Program-made: the position numbers and the translations under genes
Shown here: piece by piece, positions 8,823 to 17,995 of the stretch
Layout: the number at the start of each line of letters is the position of its first letter
Position numbering within the stretch: the stretch's first letter is position 1
Notes under the pieces: model-generated
What the model saw: the letters and a program-made list of their open reading frames with translations, nothing else
Databases searched by the model: none
Told to the model about the DNA's origin: nothing
Assembly (NCBI GenBank): GCA_019694835.1
Contig: JAIBBE010000002.1
Span: forward strand, 1 to 64,000
From: Fimbriimonadaceae bacterium
GTDB lineage: Bacteria > Armatimonadota > Fimbriimonadia > Fimbriimonadales > Fimbriimonadaceae
Length of the DNA: 64,000 nucleotides
Direction of reading: 5' to 3'

Positions 8823-10179
8823 CCTCCGCGCTCCCCGAATAGTTATCGGGCAGGGGCGAACCGGCTTCCAGGAGCACGGTGACGGTGGCCGGGTAGTTGC
8901 CACCTTCGCGGGAGCAAAACTCCGAGCCGTGGCAGGCCCACCCAAGTGGAGTTCCGCCATAGTGGCCGTCCTGAAGCGTCATGTCGGCACCGCCCTCGAC
9001 GAGAGCCTTCGCCGCCGCGGCATGCCCATACCAGCAAGCCGAATGGAGTGGAGTGCGCTTGAATTGGTCGAATTGGCTGGGGTCGAGTCCCGCCGCGAGA
9101 AGCGCTCGCAATGCGCGCGCCTCGCCGCGTTCGGCGAGTGGGTCGAGGATATTGGCACTGTTCGCACGGATTTCGGCACCGAGCACTGCGTGCTCGCGGA
9201 GAAGACGCTCGCCAAGCTCGGGTTCGCCGTGAGCAAACGCGCCTACCGCTCGATCGATGACGGTGGTTGGCGTCTCGAACCCGCGTTCGCGCAGGAGATC
9301 GGCGACCTCGGTCAGACCCTGGCGGACCGCGAACGCATAGGGCGTGCCGCGCATCGGATCGTCCGACAAGGCATCGACCCCATAGTCCAGCAGCATTTGG
9401 GCAATCGTGCGACTTCGGCCACGAAGGATGGCATGGTGCAAGGCGTTGGGCTGGGTGGCGTTGGGATCGCAGCCATAGTCGAGCATCAGCTTGAGACCGA
9501 CCAAGTCCTCGAAGTCGAGCATTCGCAGCATCGAATTGCTGATCTCCTCGACGCCGAACTCCATGAGGAGCTTGAGGCACTCGTGGTCGCGGTGCTCGGT
9601 GGAGTGGTAGAGCGACTCACCATCGTCGGGGCTTGCACCGGCTTCGAGCAGCATGCGCGCCAGTTCGGGGACGTTGTTGACGCCGGTCGCTCCGTAGAGG
9701 CAGGCGGCCTTGTAGTCGCCGTTCGGATCGATCCAATAGGCGTTGGGGTCGGCACCAGCATCGAGGAGCACCCTTGCCGTTTGGACGAGGGCCGACCGGG
9801 TTTCATCGACCCTAAGCAGAGGGCTGAAGCAGGTGACGACGAGCGGGGCTTTTCCGTCTTTGCCGACACGATTGACGAGAGTCGCATCCTCGCCGAGGCG
9901 GCGCGCGACCTCCTCCACACGTCCGAGCGCACATGCCGCTTCGAAGCTATCGTCTTGGCCCAGGTTGATGCGTGTAACCTGGGCTCGAAGCGCATCCCAC
10001 GACTTGAATCCATAGTCACGGGCAAGGGCGAACTGCGCGTCGTGAAGCTTGGGCTCGGCGCTGAGCGGGCCGAGACGTTCGATGGCGTCTGCGTCCCCGC
10101 GATAGAACGCTTTGAGCAGGTCTTTTGCCTGGGACTTGAGATGCTCCAGGTTGGGCCGATCGGGCAATGACTGAGACAT
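8776..10179 (-). CDS. ankyrin repeat protein
   Basis: I chose ATG 10179 because ggaggtttct precedes it; an upstream ATG at 10221 has no such site. The product is 467 residues. The first 60 residues (LEHLKSQAKDLLKAFYRGD...ARDYGFKSWDALRAQV) are a segment often found ahead of bacterial ankyrin domains. At least eight ankyrin-like units follow (ARVLLDAGADPNAYW, ARMLLEAGASPDDG, LKLMLDYGCDPNATQ, AQMLLDYGVDALSDD, LRALLAAGLDPSQFD, AKALVEGGADMTLQDG, TVLLEAGSPLPDN). No signal peptide is seen, so it is probably a cytosolic protein-binding scaffold. Its partner is unknown. Confidence 0.88.
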   Translation of the reverse strand: MSQSLPDRPNLEHLKSQAKDLLKAFYRGDADAIERLGPLSAEPKLHDAQFALARDYGFKSWDALRAQVTRINLGQDDSFEAACALGRVEEVARRLGEDATLVNRVGKDGKAPLVVTCFSPLLRVDETRSALVQTARVLLDAGADPNAYWIDPNGDYKAACLYGATGVNNVPELARMLLEAGASPDDGESLYHSTEHRDHECLKLLMEFGVEEISNSMLRMLDFEDLVGLKLMLDYGCDPNATQPNALHHAILRGRSRTIAQMLLDYGVDALSDDPMRGTPYAFAVRQGLTEVADLLRERGFETPTTVIDRAVGAFAHGEPELGERLLREHAVLGAEIRANSANILDPLAERGEARALRALLAAGLDPSQFDQFKRTPLHSACWYGHAAAAKALVEGGADMTLQDGHYGGTPLGWACHGSEFCSREGGNYPATVTVLLEAGSPLPDNYSGSAEVNEILDAFRKARAQA

Positions 10180-10338
10180 AGAAACCTCCATGCGTTGCCT
10201 GCGGTCCGCGTTCAGGCGCATAAAGGTCGTTCTTGCTTGTCAAGGCTATGTCGAGGGGGTTCAACCCTTCCCGCGGACCCGGTGGCGCCTCGTTACACGC
10301 CACCGCCATTATGTCTCTTCTTGCCTAACTTGGTGTGC

Positions 10339-10344
10339 TATAGT
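10339..10344 (+). promoter_or_regulatory. extended -10 promoter candidate for the metal-efflux operon
   Basis: TATAGT is preceded by TGC, an extended -10 arrangement, 21 bases upstream of ATG 10365. No good -35 hexamer lies at the usual distance, in keeping with an extended -10 or an activated promoter. A metal-sensing regulator gene is not seen nearby. Confidence 0.4.
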
Positions 10345-10364
10345 TTTGGTGAGTCGGCAAGACC

Positions 10365-10757
10365 ATGTCGAGAGTTCTTCAAGTTCTCGTCTGCATCGCA
10401 CTCCTGGTGGGAGTTCTTCCTCGGGGTGAGGCGAGGGATGTGTCGATTCGGTCTTGCGGCATGCCCTGCTGCACCGATCAACAGCACCGCGAAATGCCGT
10501 GTTGCTGCCGCAAGCCTTCCCCCGCGACATCGAAGGGCAAGAATTGTGAGTGCGAGATCGGCTCGTTGCCGGCCTTACCCGCGTCGGCCCCGACGGTCGC
10601 CCTGCCGATGCCGATCACCGCAGTGCTGCCAGTTGCCCTCCTTGAGTACGTTTCCGTACCGATCATTTCGACGCAGCACATTCCGCACCTCGCGATGCCG
10701 CGGATTCGGGCACCCGAGCCCGAATACGTGAGCCTGCGTGCGCCTCCTCTTCGCTAG
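10365..10757 (+). CDS. small Cys-rich secreted protein at head of metal-efflux operon
   Basis: This 130-residue protein has a signal peptide (MSRVLQVLVCIALLVGVLPRGEA). A cluster of eight cysteines follows at about residues 30-62 (CGMPCCTDQQH, EMPCCC, NCECE), and the tail is Pro- and Ala-rich. The Met/His/Cys mix suggests binding of soft metals such as copper or silver, or of disulfide partners; that is inference. It lies just upstream of the RND adaptor and permease, so a periplasmic metal-handling role fits. I do not recognise a named family. Confidence 0.65.
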   Translation: MSRVLQVLVCIALLVGVLPRGEARDVSIRSCGMPCCTDQQHREMPCCCRKPSPATSKGKNCECEIGSLPALPASAPTVALPMPITAVLPVALLEYVSVPIISTQHIPHLAMPRIRAPEPEYVSLRAPPLR

Positions 10758-10813
10758 CATTCGACGCCGGACTTCCCGCGTTGCGGGCGTCCCATGCCGA
10801 TCGCAGCGAACTT

Positions 10814-13153
10814 ATGTCACTTTCAACTTTGCGTTTCTTCCTACGCGGCTTCAGCGTCGCGCTGGCCTTCTGCTTGGCCGCGATGCTTGCGGCGATGTCC
10901 GTACAGGCGGGTCCCTACCGACTGGACGTCGTGACTGAACCGGCTCTCGTCCCAGTAGGACGCGCCCAATTGGTGGTTGCTGTCTTCGATGCCTCCGGCA
11001 AGCCGGTCGAAGGAGCGAAGGTGCGGGCGATCGCGAAGATGCCGGGAATGAACATGGGTGAAAAGGAGCAGGACGGTCATCCGGGAGACAAGGCTGGTGT
11101 CTACCGCGTTCCTGTGGTGTTCGCTATGGGTGGACGCTACGAAGCCACCATCACCGTCGATGGACCGGCGGGCAAGGGGGCGGGGACGCTGGAGTTGACC
11201 ACCGGCCAGTCAACGGGGGCAGGTGGCGGCCCCGACATCGTGCGCTTCGTGGTGATTGGCCTAGGGGTTGCGCTCGCTATCCTGATCCTCGTGCGGATGC
11301 GGCGGACCGGACAGTCCGTGAACCTGAAAGGCATCTTCAGCTTCTCGGTGCTGGGCTCGCTCTTGTTGCTGGCGGGTGCGATCGCGTTGTCCCTGTGGTT
11401 GATCGAGAACAAGCGCCGACCCGGTGCAATGACACCTATCGAAGCCCAAGCGATGGAGATGAATACGCCGGCTCCTGAGGGGGTGATGCCGGTACTCCTG
11501 GCCAAGGCCGTCTTGAAGCCATTTGCCCCCACGGTGCGCTATTCAGGTCAGGCCATGGGCTTTACCGAGCAAGCCATCGTCCCACGGACGACCGGAGTGA
11601 TCGTCGAGATGCCGGTCTATGTTGGAGACCGGGTGAAGAAGGGGCAGGTGCTAGCTCGACTCGACACGACGCAACTCGATCCTGAACAGGATATGCAGGC
11701 AGCCGCCCTTAGTCGTTCGCGCCAAGGTGTCGAGGTCGCGGCGTTGGAATATGAAGCCGCATTGAGTGAAGTGGCGACGGCCCGCGCGGAGATCCGCGTG
11801 GCTCAAGGCGAAGTCGAAGAAGCCCAGAGCATGCTTGATGCCGCTCGCGAGGGAAAGGAGAGTGCCGAGGCCGACGTGGCGATTGCACAGGCGGAGATTG
11901 CCAACATGGAAGCCATGCTCACTTCGGCCCAGGCGAGCCAGACCTTTGCCGGCGCCGAGGTGGAGCGCCAGCGAGGCCTCGCCGAAAAGGGGTTCGTCTC
12001 CCAAAAGGAAGCCCAGCGGGCAAGAACCGAGGCTGACCGTGCCGACGCTGAGGTGCGACAGGCTGAACAGCAGTTGCGAAAAGCCAATTCCGGCTTGCGC
12101 GCCGCCCAATCGGCGGTTCGAAGAGTTGCGGCGGAAATCGAGGCAGCACGAGTTAAGGTCGAAAACGCCAAACGCAACGCAAACGCAAAGGAGGCCGTGC
12201 TTCGGCGGGCCGAGCAAATGGCGGGGGCAGCGAAGGCCCGCGTGGGCCAGGAGAAGAGCAGCGTTTCCGAGTCTTCGGCCAACTTGCGCCGAGCCTCCGC
12301 TCAGAAGGGATATGCAACGTTGCGCGCAGAAACCGACGGCGTCATCGTGGAGCGTACGATTGCGCCTGGGCAACTTGTGTCGCCCGGGCAAACGATTCTG
12401 CGCCTCGCCCGAACTTCACCGATCCGCCTTCAGGCCAACGTACCGGAAGCCGATCTTGCCCAAATAGAGCCCGGCGCATCGGTCGAGGTGGCCCTTCGCG
12501 ACTCCGATCAGAAGCCCCTGCGACTCCGGGTCACCTCGGTTGCCCCGAGCGTCGATACGGGGGCCCGCATGGGCGTCGTCGAAGCCCTCTACGATAACAA
12601 GGACCAGCGCTTCCTGCCCGGTCAGTTCATCTCGATGACGGTTTCGGCTGGTGAACCGCGCGATGCCCTCGTGATTCCTTCCTCCGCCGTGGTGCGAAGG
12701 GGCAAGCAAATGGTGGCTTGGGTCGCGTCAGACTCAATCCTCCAGCGACGAGATGTCATCGTCGGACGAGAGAGCGGTGAGGAAATCCAGATCGTCGAGG
12801 GATTGAAAGCGGGTGAACTGGTCGTCGTTGACCCTGGCCCCGACCTGCGAAGTGGCATCCGTGTTGCCCCGGTCGAAGACGAGGCGGAGGACAATGGCAT
12901 GACGATCATCGTCACCGAATCTGGATACGATCCGCCCAGTCTCGACATTCCGGCCAACAAACCGGTTACGCTAACCTTCATTCGTAAGACCGAAGCCACC
13001 TGCGGCAATGAAGTCATCTTCCCCGATCTCAAGATCGAAAAGAAGCTGCCCATGAACGAACCGATCAAGATCGAAATCCCGCCACGCCAGGCCGGAACCT
13101 TGAGATTCACCTGCGGCATGGACATGCTCGAGGGCAAGTTGGTGATTCGATGA
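10814..13153 (+). CDS. composite RND efflux adaptor (YtkA-like + HlyD/CusB + cupredoxin)
   Basis: At 779 residues this is about twice the usual size of an RND periplasmic adaptor. Parts in order: signal/membrane segment (about 8-32); a YtkA/FixH-like beta domain (about 35-135, PVEGAKVRAIAKMPGMNMG); two membrane segments (VVIGLGVALAILILV and FSVLGSLLLLAGAIALSLWL, about 145-195); lipoyl half (YVGDRVKKGQVLARLDT); a very long coiled-coil hairpin (about 290-480); second lipoyl half (APGQLVSPGQTILRLAR); beta-barrel and MP domains to about 690; and a C-terminal cupredoxin-like domain (ITESGYDPPSLDIPANKPV..TFI, CGNEVIF, RFTCGMDMLEG) with Cys and Met that could bind copper. It should couple the permease to an outer-membrane channel. 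ATG 10814 puts the hydrophobic segment at the N terminus; ATG 10781 is the alternative. Confidence 0.88.
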   Translation: MSLSTLRFFLRGFSVALAFCLAAMLAAMSVQAGPYRLDVVTEPALVPVGRAQLVVAVFDASGKPVEGAKVRAIAKMPGMNMGEKEQDGHPGDKAGVYRVPVVFAMGGRYEATITVDGPAGKGAGTLELTTGQSTGAGGGPDIVRFVVIGLGVALAILILVRMRRTGQSVNLKGIFSFSVLGSLLLLAGAIALSLWLIENKRRPGAMTPIEAQAMEMNTPAPEGVMPVLLAKAVLKPFAPTVRYSGQAMGFTEQAIVPRTTGVIVEMPVYVGDRVKKGQVLARLDTTQLDPEQDMQAAALSRSRQGVEVAALEYEAALSEVATARAEIRVAQGEVEEAQSMLDAAREGKESAEADVAIAQAEIANMEAMLTSAQASQTFAGAEVERQRGLAEKGFVSQKEAQRARTEADRADAEVRQAEQQLRKANSGLRAAQSAVRRVAAEIEAARVKVENAKRNANAKEAVLRRAEQMAGAAKARVGQEKSSVSESSANLRRASAQKGYATLRAETDGVIVERTIAPGQLVSPGQTILRLARTSPIRLQANVPEADLAQIEPGASVEVALRDSDQKPLRLRVTSVAPSVDTGARMGVVEALYDNKDQRFLPGQFISMTVSAGEPRDALVIPSSAVVRRGKQMVAWVASDSILQRRDVIVGRESGEEIQIVEGLKAGELVVVDPGPDLRSGIRVAPVEDEAEDNGMTIIVTESGYDPPSLDIPANKPVTLTFIRKTEATCGNEVIFPDLKIEKKLPMNEPIKIEIPPRQAGTLRFTCGMDMLEGKLVIR

Positions 13154-16100
13154 AGCGCCTTAACGCGCTGCACATGATTCACCGTTGGTCGATTGAACAT
13201 CCATATTCGGTGATAGCCTTCTTCGTGGCGATGGTCGTTATGGCGGTGATCGCAATCAAGGAGATTCCGCGCCGCTTTGCGCCTTATGTCGAAAGCCCGA
13301 TGATCGGTATTGTGACGATGATGCCAGGCCTTTCGGCACAAGAGATGGAGCTGAACATCTCGAAGCCGATTGAAGAACAAATGGTGAACCTTAAGGGGGT
13401 TCGCTATGTTCGATCAACGTCACAAGAAGGCTACAGTCTGGTCGCCTTGGAATTTCCTTATGGCACGAACATGCAACGCGCCATTACCGACGTTCAATCA
13501 CTGATGAACGTCGTGCAGTCCAACCTTCCTCCGACGAGTGCCAATCTCAAGCCCTCCTACGTCATCGCAATCGATCCACTTAATCTGCCCGTGCTTACTC
13601 TTTCGCTCAGGGGCGATGTGAACAAGGGGTGGAGTATGGAGAGGGTACGCGAGTTCGCCGACAACACGGCGATTCAACGATTCAAAGCGGTTCCTAATGT
13701 CTTTTCGGTGGTCCCATTTGGTGGATACCGCAGACAGTTGCAAGTCGTTGTGAACAGGGACAAACTCGCTGCCTATGGCCTCAGTATTCTTGACGTTCGC
13801 AATGCGATCGACCGCTCCAACGTCGGTGCGAGCGCGGGAACGATCACGGACCGGGGTAGGGAAGCGATCGTGCGGGTCGATACGCGCATCTCGCAAGCTA
13901 AGGACCTCGAGAGTTTTCCCTTGGCGACGATCATCGATGGCAAGGCCCAGGCCGCTCCTGCTCCTCAATCGGGAGGAATGGGTGGTGGAATGGGTGGGGG
14001 CTCAGCCTCGGCACCAGCACCCAGCTTCGAGCAGGGTTCGTCTCCGCCCCGTGTGGTGACGATCCGCGATGTCGCCAAGGTGGAAGATTCTCACTGGGAG
14101 CGACGCAGCGGATATCTTTACTACGATAAGGATGATCCCGATCCCCAGCCTTCGATTTCGGTCTCAATCATCCAGAATCCGGGTGCCAGTTCCGCCCAAG
14201 TCGTGCCGGCGGTGATGAAGGTCGTTGAGCAACTGCAGTCCGAGAATCCAGGGCTGTACTTCGATGTGGCATACGACAATGCCCATTTCGTAAACATCTT
14301 GTTTGATAACGTGTGGCACGAACTGGTGGTCGCCATTGTGTTGACTGGCATAGCTGTGCTGCTGTTTCTCGGCGAATGGCGTGGGACCCTAATTGCGATG
14401 ATCACGGTCCCGACTTCGCTGGCCATCGCCGTGCTGATGATGACTCCGTTCGGGATGACCTTCAATAGCGGAACGCTCATTGGGTTGCTGCTTTCCATTG
14501 GTCGCCTCGTCGATGACTCGATCATCGACATTCACGCCGTAGAACGACACCTGCGGATGGGCAAAACTCCTAAGCAGGCGACAATCGATGGAATCGCCGA
14601 AGTCCGAGTGGCAGTCATTGCTTCGACATTAATGATCGTCATCGCGTTGCTCCCGTTGATTTGGGCCGGCGGCATCGTAGGTCTCATGTTCGTCGAGTTG
14701 GTTTGGCCTTTGATCTTCGGACTGCTTGCCTCTATGCTGGTGTCCTTCACGCTGACGGCATTGCTCTGCGCGAACCTTTTGCGTCCAGAAGCAGACCGTC
14801 CTAAGAGCCGATGGCTTGCGCCTATTCAGCGTGGACTGGACCGCATGGAGCAAGGCTATGGTCGGTCGATTCGTTGGCTCTTGAAGCACCGTTTCGCCAA
14901 CTTCACTCGCGTCATGGCGACCCTCGTCCTTGGGTTCACGTTCTACTTCTTCATCGGTTCGGAGATGATGCCCCTGGCGGACACTGGGCAAGCGTCTGGC
15001 GTGCTGGAAATGCAGCCCGGGACGTCTTTCGAGGGCACTCAAAAGGCGGTCAAGAAGCTCGAAACGATCTTCCGAAAGTACCCCGAATTGGAAAAGGCTA
15101 GCATCGAACTTGGTGCGGAATCGATGTTCGAAACGTGGTCTCCGTTCTCGACCGGCTATCAGATGCCGGCCGTCAATGGTGCAGCCATGATGCTGACGTT
15201 CTCCGATAAGGATCAGAGGCACCGTACCATCTTCCAAATCATGGACGCCATTCGCAAGGAGGCATTGGCGACCATTCCGGGTATTCGCAGGTTTCAAATC
15301 AAGGAGATGGGTTCGGATGTCATGGCCACGGCGGCCGCACCGATCCACGTTAACATCTACGGTCCCGACCTCAAGGAACTCGATCGATTAGGGCGTGAGG
15401 TCCTCGACGTCGCGGCACGCATGCCTGAGCTCTACCAACCCGGACGAACATGGACGCTCGGCGTTCCCGATTATCGTCTGGTCGTGGATCGCCAGCGGGC
15501 GCAAGAGGTGGGTCTCTCGCCCGATGATATTGCGCAGCAGGTGTACTACATGACTCGGGGAGGGTTGACCAACGAGTTCTTTCGACTGCCAAACCTCCGG
15601 CAGAACACCATTCTCATCCGTTACGATGAGGCAGACCGGAAGACGAAGTCCGATTTGGAGAATACGTACCTCAAGGCCGGAGATGGGCGGCAAATCCTGC
15701 TCAAGTCCGTCGCCACGGTGGAGCCGCTTAGCGCGCCGACCGCCATCGAACACGATGGACTGAAGCGCGTTGTTGGGGTAACCGGCTACTACCGCATTGG
15801 CGATTTGCCGTCAATGGATGTGGTCATGAATCTCGTTGCCAACGCTTACGGGGGCAACAAGGAGTTGGGTATCGCCCCTGTTGATTTTCCTCCCGGGTAC
15901 GGCATGGAAATGCGCGGCGATATGACGCAAATGATGGACTCGTTCCGGCGCCTTCTGACCGGGCTCGGCTTCTCCCTTGTTTTGATGTATCTGGTGTTGG
16001 TCGTCCAGTTTCGGGGGTTCCTCCAGCCGCTTCAGATGCTGGCTTCGCTACCGCTCGAGTTGGCGGGTGTCTTCGTGGCGCTTTGGCTCGCGCACCAGGC

Positions 16101-16509
16101 GTTTTCAACGGTCTCCATCCTAGGCATCATCGTGCTGACCGGTATGGACATCACGACCGCCGTCCTGATGATTGACATGATCATGAAGGTACGCGACCGG
16201 GGTGTACCGCGCGACGAAGCCATTGCGCAGGCTTGCCCTGAACGCCTTCGCCCGATTTTGATGACCGCAGGCATCACGCTGATCGTCATGCTTCCGATCG
16301 CGATCGCCCCCAAAACCGGTCTGGATGCGTACCAACCCCTCGCGGTCGCGGTCATTGGTGGCCTCATCTCCGGCACGATCCTCTCGCTCTTCGACATCCC
16401 GATCATGCACACCTACGTGGACGACTTTGTCGTGTGGCTGAATCGAACCTTCTTGAACCGAACGTGGACGTGGCCGGTATCCGCCGAAGCCGATCAGCCT
16501 CCAGAATAG
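13150..16509 (+). CDS. RND efflux permease, heavy-metal (CzcA/CusA) type
   Basis: This 1119-residue inner-membrane permease overlaps the adaptor by 4 bases (ATGA). It has the RND plan: first membrane helix (PYSVIAFFVAMVVMAVIAI), porter domain, helices 2-6 with SIGRLVDDSIIDIHAVERH (the acidic pair of the proton relay) and then a second half with the same order (FSLVLMYLVLVVQF, GMDITTAVLMIDMI). A Gly/Pro/Met-rich insert (SGGMGGGMGGGSASAPAPS, about 277-300) is unusual. The sequence resembles HME and broad RND pumps. With the adaptor's cupredoxin end, copper or silver export is a fair inference. No outer-membrane TolC-like gene is present in the window. Confidence 0.9.
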   Translation: MKRLNALHMIHRWSIEHPYSVIAFFVAMVVMAVIAIKEIPRRFAPYVESPMIGIVTMMPGLSAQEMELNISKPIEEQMVNLKGVRYVRSTSQEGYSLVALEFPYGTNMQRAITDVQSLMNVVQSNLPPTSANLKPSYVIAIDPLNLPVLTLSLRGDVNKGWSMERVREFADNTAIQRFKAVPNVFSVVPFGGYRRQLQVVVNRDKLAAYGLSILDVRNAIDRSNVGASAGTITDRGREAIVRVDTRISQAKDLESFPLATIIDGKAQAAPAPQSGGMGGGMGGGSASAPAPSFEQGSSPPRVVTIRDVAKVEDSHWERRSGYLYYDKDDPDPQPSISVSIIQNPGASSAQVVPAVMKVVEQLQSENPGLYFDVAYDNAHFVNILFDNVWHELVVAIVLTGIAVLLFLGEWRGTLIAMITVPTSLAIAVLMMTPFGMTFNSGTLIGLLLSIGRLVDDSIIDIHAVERHLRMGKTPKQATIDGIAEVRVAVIASTLMIVIALLPLIWAGGIVGLMFVELVWPLIFGLLASMLVSFTLTALLCANLLRPEADRPKSRWLAPIQRGLDRMEQGYGRSIRWLLKHRFANFTRVMATLVLGFTFYFFIGSEMMPLADTGQASGVLEMQPGTSFEGTQKAVKKLETIFRKYPELEKASIELGAESMFETWSPFSTGYQMPAVNGAAMMLTFSDKDQRHRTIFQIMDAIRKEALATIPGIRRFQIKEMGSDVMATAAAPIHVNIYGPDLKELDRLGREVLDVAARMPELYQPGRTWTLGVPDYRLVVDRQRAQEVGLSPDDIAQQVYYMTRGGLTNEFFRLPNLRQNTILIRYDEADRKTKSDLENTYLKAGDGRQILLKSVATVEPLSAPTAIEHDGLKRVVGVTGYYRIGDLPSMDVVMNLVANAYGGNKELGIAPVDFPPGYGMEMRGDMTQMMDSFRRLLTGLGFSLVLMYLVLVVQFRGFLQPLQMLASLPLELAGVFVALWLAHQAFSTVSILGIIVLTGMDITTAVLMIDMIMKVRDRGVPRDEAIAQACPERLRPILMTAGITLIVMLPIAIAPKTGLDAYQPLAVAVIGGLISGTILSLFDIPIMHTYVDDFVVWLNRTFLNRTWTWPVSAEADQPPE

Positions 16510-16516
16510 CGATGGG

Positions 16517-17902
16517 TTAGGCCAAACGACTGAGGCCCCAGACGAGGGCAGCGAGGATACCGATGACGCCAAAAATGAGCGCCCACGCCGCCACCATGTT
16601 GGGCTCGCGGTACGGCACGTAGTCGATATCCGCTCCCATTGCCTGCAAACGCATGATGCGGCGGTTGACCGAGGGAGAGAAGTTGGCTGCCATGTTCATG
16701 GCTTCGCCGAACTTGGAACTCGCCCCAACGCGAGAAGGACTGACGACGGACGTCATCTCCACCCATGGATCGTCTCCCAAAGGTGACCAATCCTGAGAAA
16801 ACTCAACGAGAGCGTTGCCAAAGCCGCAGGGGTTCCGGGTGTACTGCACGGCGCTCGCATCGGCCAGATATCTTCTTGATTTCCATGCCGCTGAGAGCAG
16901 CGGGCCGACGACGAAGAGGTTCATCATCCCGAAGATCAGGAGGGACGCTACCCGCGCGATCAAGAAGGGAAGCAGGAGGAATCCGAAAACCGCGAATTTG
17001 ATCCAGAGCTTCGTTTCCGAACCTTGCATGAACGTGTCCAACTCGCTGAGCGCCTCCGGCTGAGTGCTGTTCAACAACCTGCGCTCCAGGTCCAGAACCT
17101 GCTCGGGGGTGCGGCGATTTCGAGGCGTAAAGGCCAGCTTTGCGAAGGCCCACAGGTTCGACCGTTGGCTCTTGCTGAAGGGCGAATCCAAGAATGCGTT
17201 GACCAATCCCATGGAGTAGACCATAGAGCGGATCGTCTCGAGCACACCGAGATCACCGTTGGCGACACTCGCGATAGCTGCCGCCAGCGTGCCCTGAGTT
17301 TCATCGCGATCAAGCTGGGGGAGCAGAGGTCGGGTCACCAGGATCGCAAACTCACGACGGCTCCTGCCTATGACGGCGACGTTGGGACCGGGGGCATCGA
17401 CCAGGAGTACTACAGGCTTGGACAAGCCAGAGGCGATCGCCATTTCCTCGACGATGTTGACGAGCCTTTGCTCGTCCAGCCGATGGGGCTCCGGGTCTGA
17501 TGCACCCATGGCGCGCGCAAGTTCACGAACGCTTGGACCCGTGCGCACTCGGCGGCTCCAAAGCGCGAATCCAATCAACATGAGGAATCCGGGGGCTATC
17601 AGTACGACGATGTAGGCAATGAGAGAGGGAATCGAACTCTGTCCCTTCTCGATGAGATCGGGCATTCGTCCCAGCCAATCGTAGAATGAGTCGAAGAGTG
17701 GAAGAGGCACGAAGCGCTTGACCAGACCACCGAGTATCAAACCGAGAAAGAGAATCAACGGACTCAGCACCAAGCTTAGTGCCAGGGCCATCAGGCTTCC
17801 GACGATTCCACAAATGGCGTACGCCGTGAACGACTGCTGTCGTCTCCGCTCCTGTTCATGCTGGAAGGTCGTTCGCTCGATCGCCGATGCGGGTGCTGCC
17901 AT
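16517..17902 (-). CDS. M48-like membrane protein lacking the HExxH zinc motif
   Basis: This 461-residue protein has the M48 (HtpX/Ste24-like) layout. It has two N-terminal membrane helices (IVGSLMALALSLVLSPLILFL, SLIAYIVVLIAPGFLML) and a conserved stretch with LSKPVVLLVDAPGPNVAVIGRSRREFAILVTRPLL. Further on are more membrane helices and YLADASAVQYTRNPCGFGNALVEF, the place of the third ligand region. Where active enzymes have a HExxH helix, here RDETQGTLAAAIASVANGDL has Ala-Ala-Ala-Ile-Ala. So both histidines and the glutamate are missing, and it is probably not a protease. It may be a structural or regulatory relative. It is convergent with the RND permease, 7 bases apart. Confidence 0.75.
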   Translation of the reverse strand: MAAPASAIERTTFQHEQERRRQQSFTAYAICGIVGSLMALALSLVLSPLILFLGLILGGLVKRFVPLPLFDSFYDWLGRMPDLIEKGQSSIPSLIAYIVVLIAPGFLMLIGFALWSRRVRTGPSVRELARAMGASDPEPHRLDEQRLVNIVEEMAIASGLSKPVVLLVDAPGPNVAVIGRSRREFAILVTRPLLPQLDRDETQGTLAAAIASVANGDLGVLETIRSMVYSMGLVNAFLDSPFSKSQRSNLWAFAKLAFTPRNRRTPEQVLDLERRLLNSTQPEALSELDTFMQGSETKLWIKFAVFGFLLLPFLIARVASLLIFGMMNLFVVGPLLSAAWKSRRYLADASAVQYTRNPCGFGNALVEFSQDWSPLGDDPWVEMTSVVSPSRVGASSKFGEAMNMAANFSPSVNRRIMRLQAMGADIDYVPYREPNMVAAWALIFGVIGILAALVWGLSRLA

Positions 17903-17995
17903 GTCACCATTCTAAGCATCTGCGGCCCAAGAACCGAAGAAAATGGGCCCGAAGTCGCATCAGCGCTTCGAGCCCACGGGAGGGAGGACAACGGC

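Noticed and set aside
8782..10170. A 462-residue open frame on the plus strand opposite the ankyrin gene.
   Set aside because: It is antisense to a clear ankyrin repeat protein and has no family motif or ribosome site; GC-rich codon bias keeps this frame open.
10195..10731. A 178-residue frame overlapping the small Cys-rich secreted protein.
   Set aside because: The alternative frame at 10365-10757 has a signal peptide and sits in the operon; this one is Arg/Pro-rich without signal.
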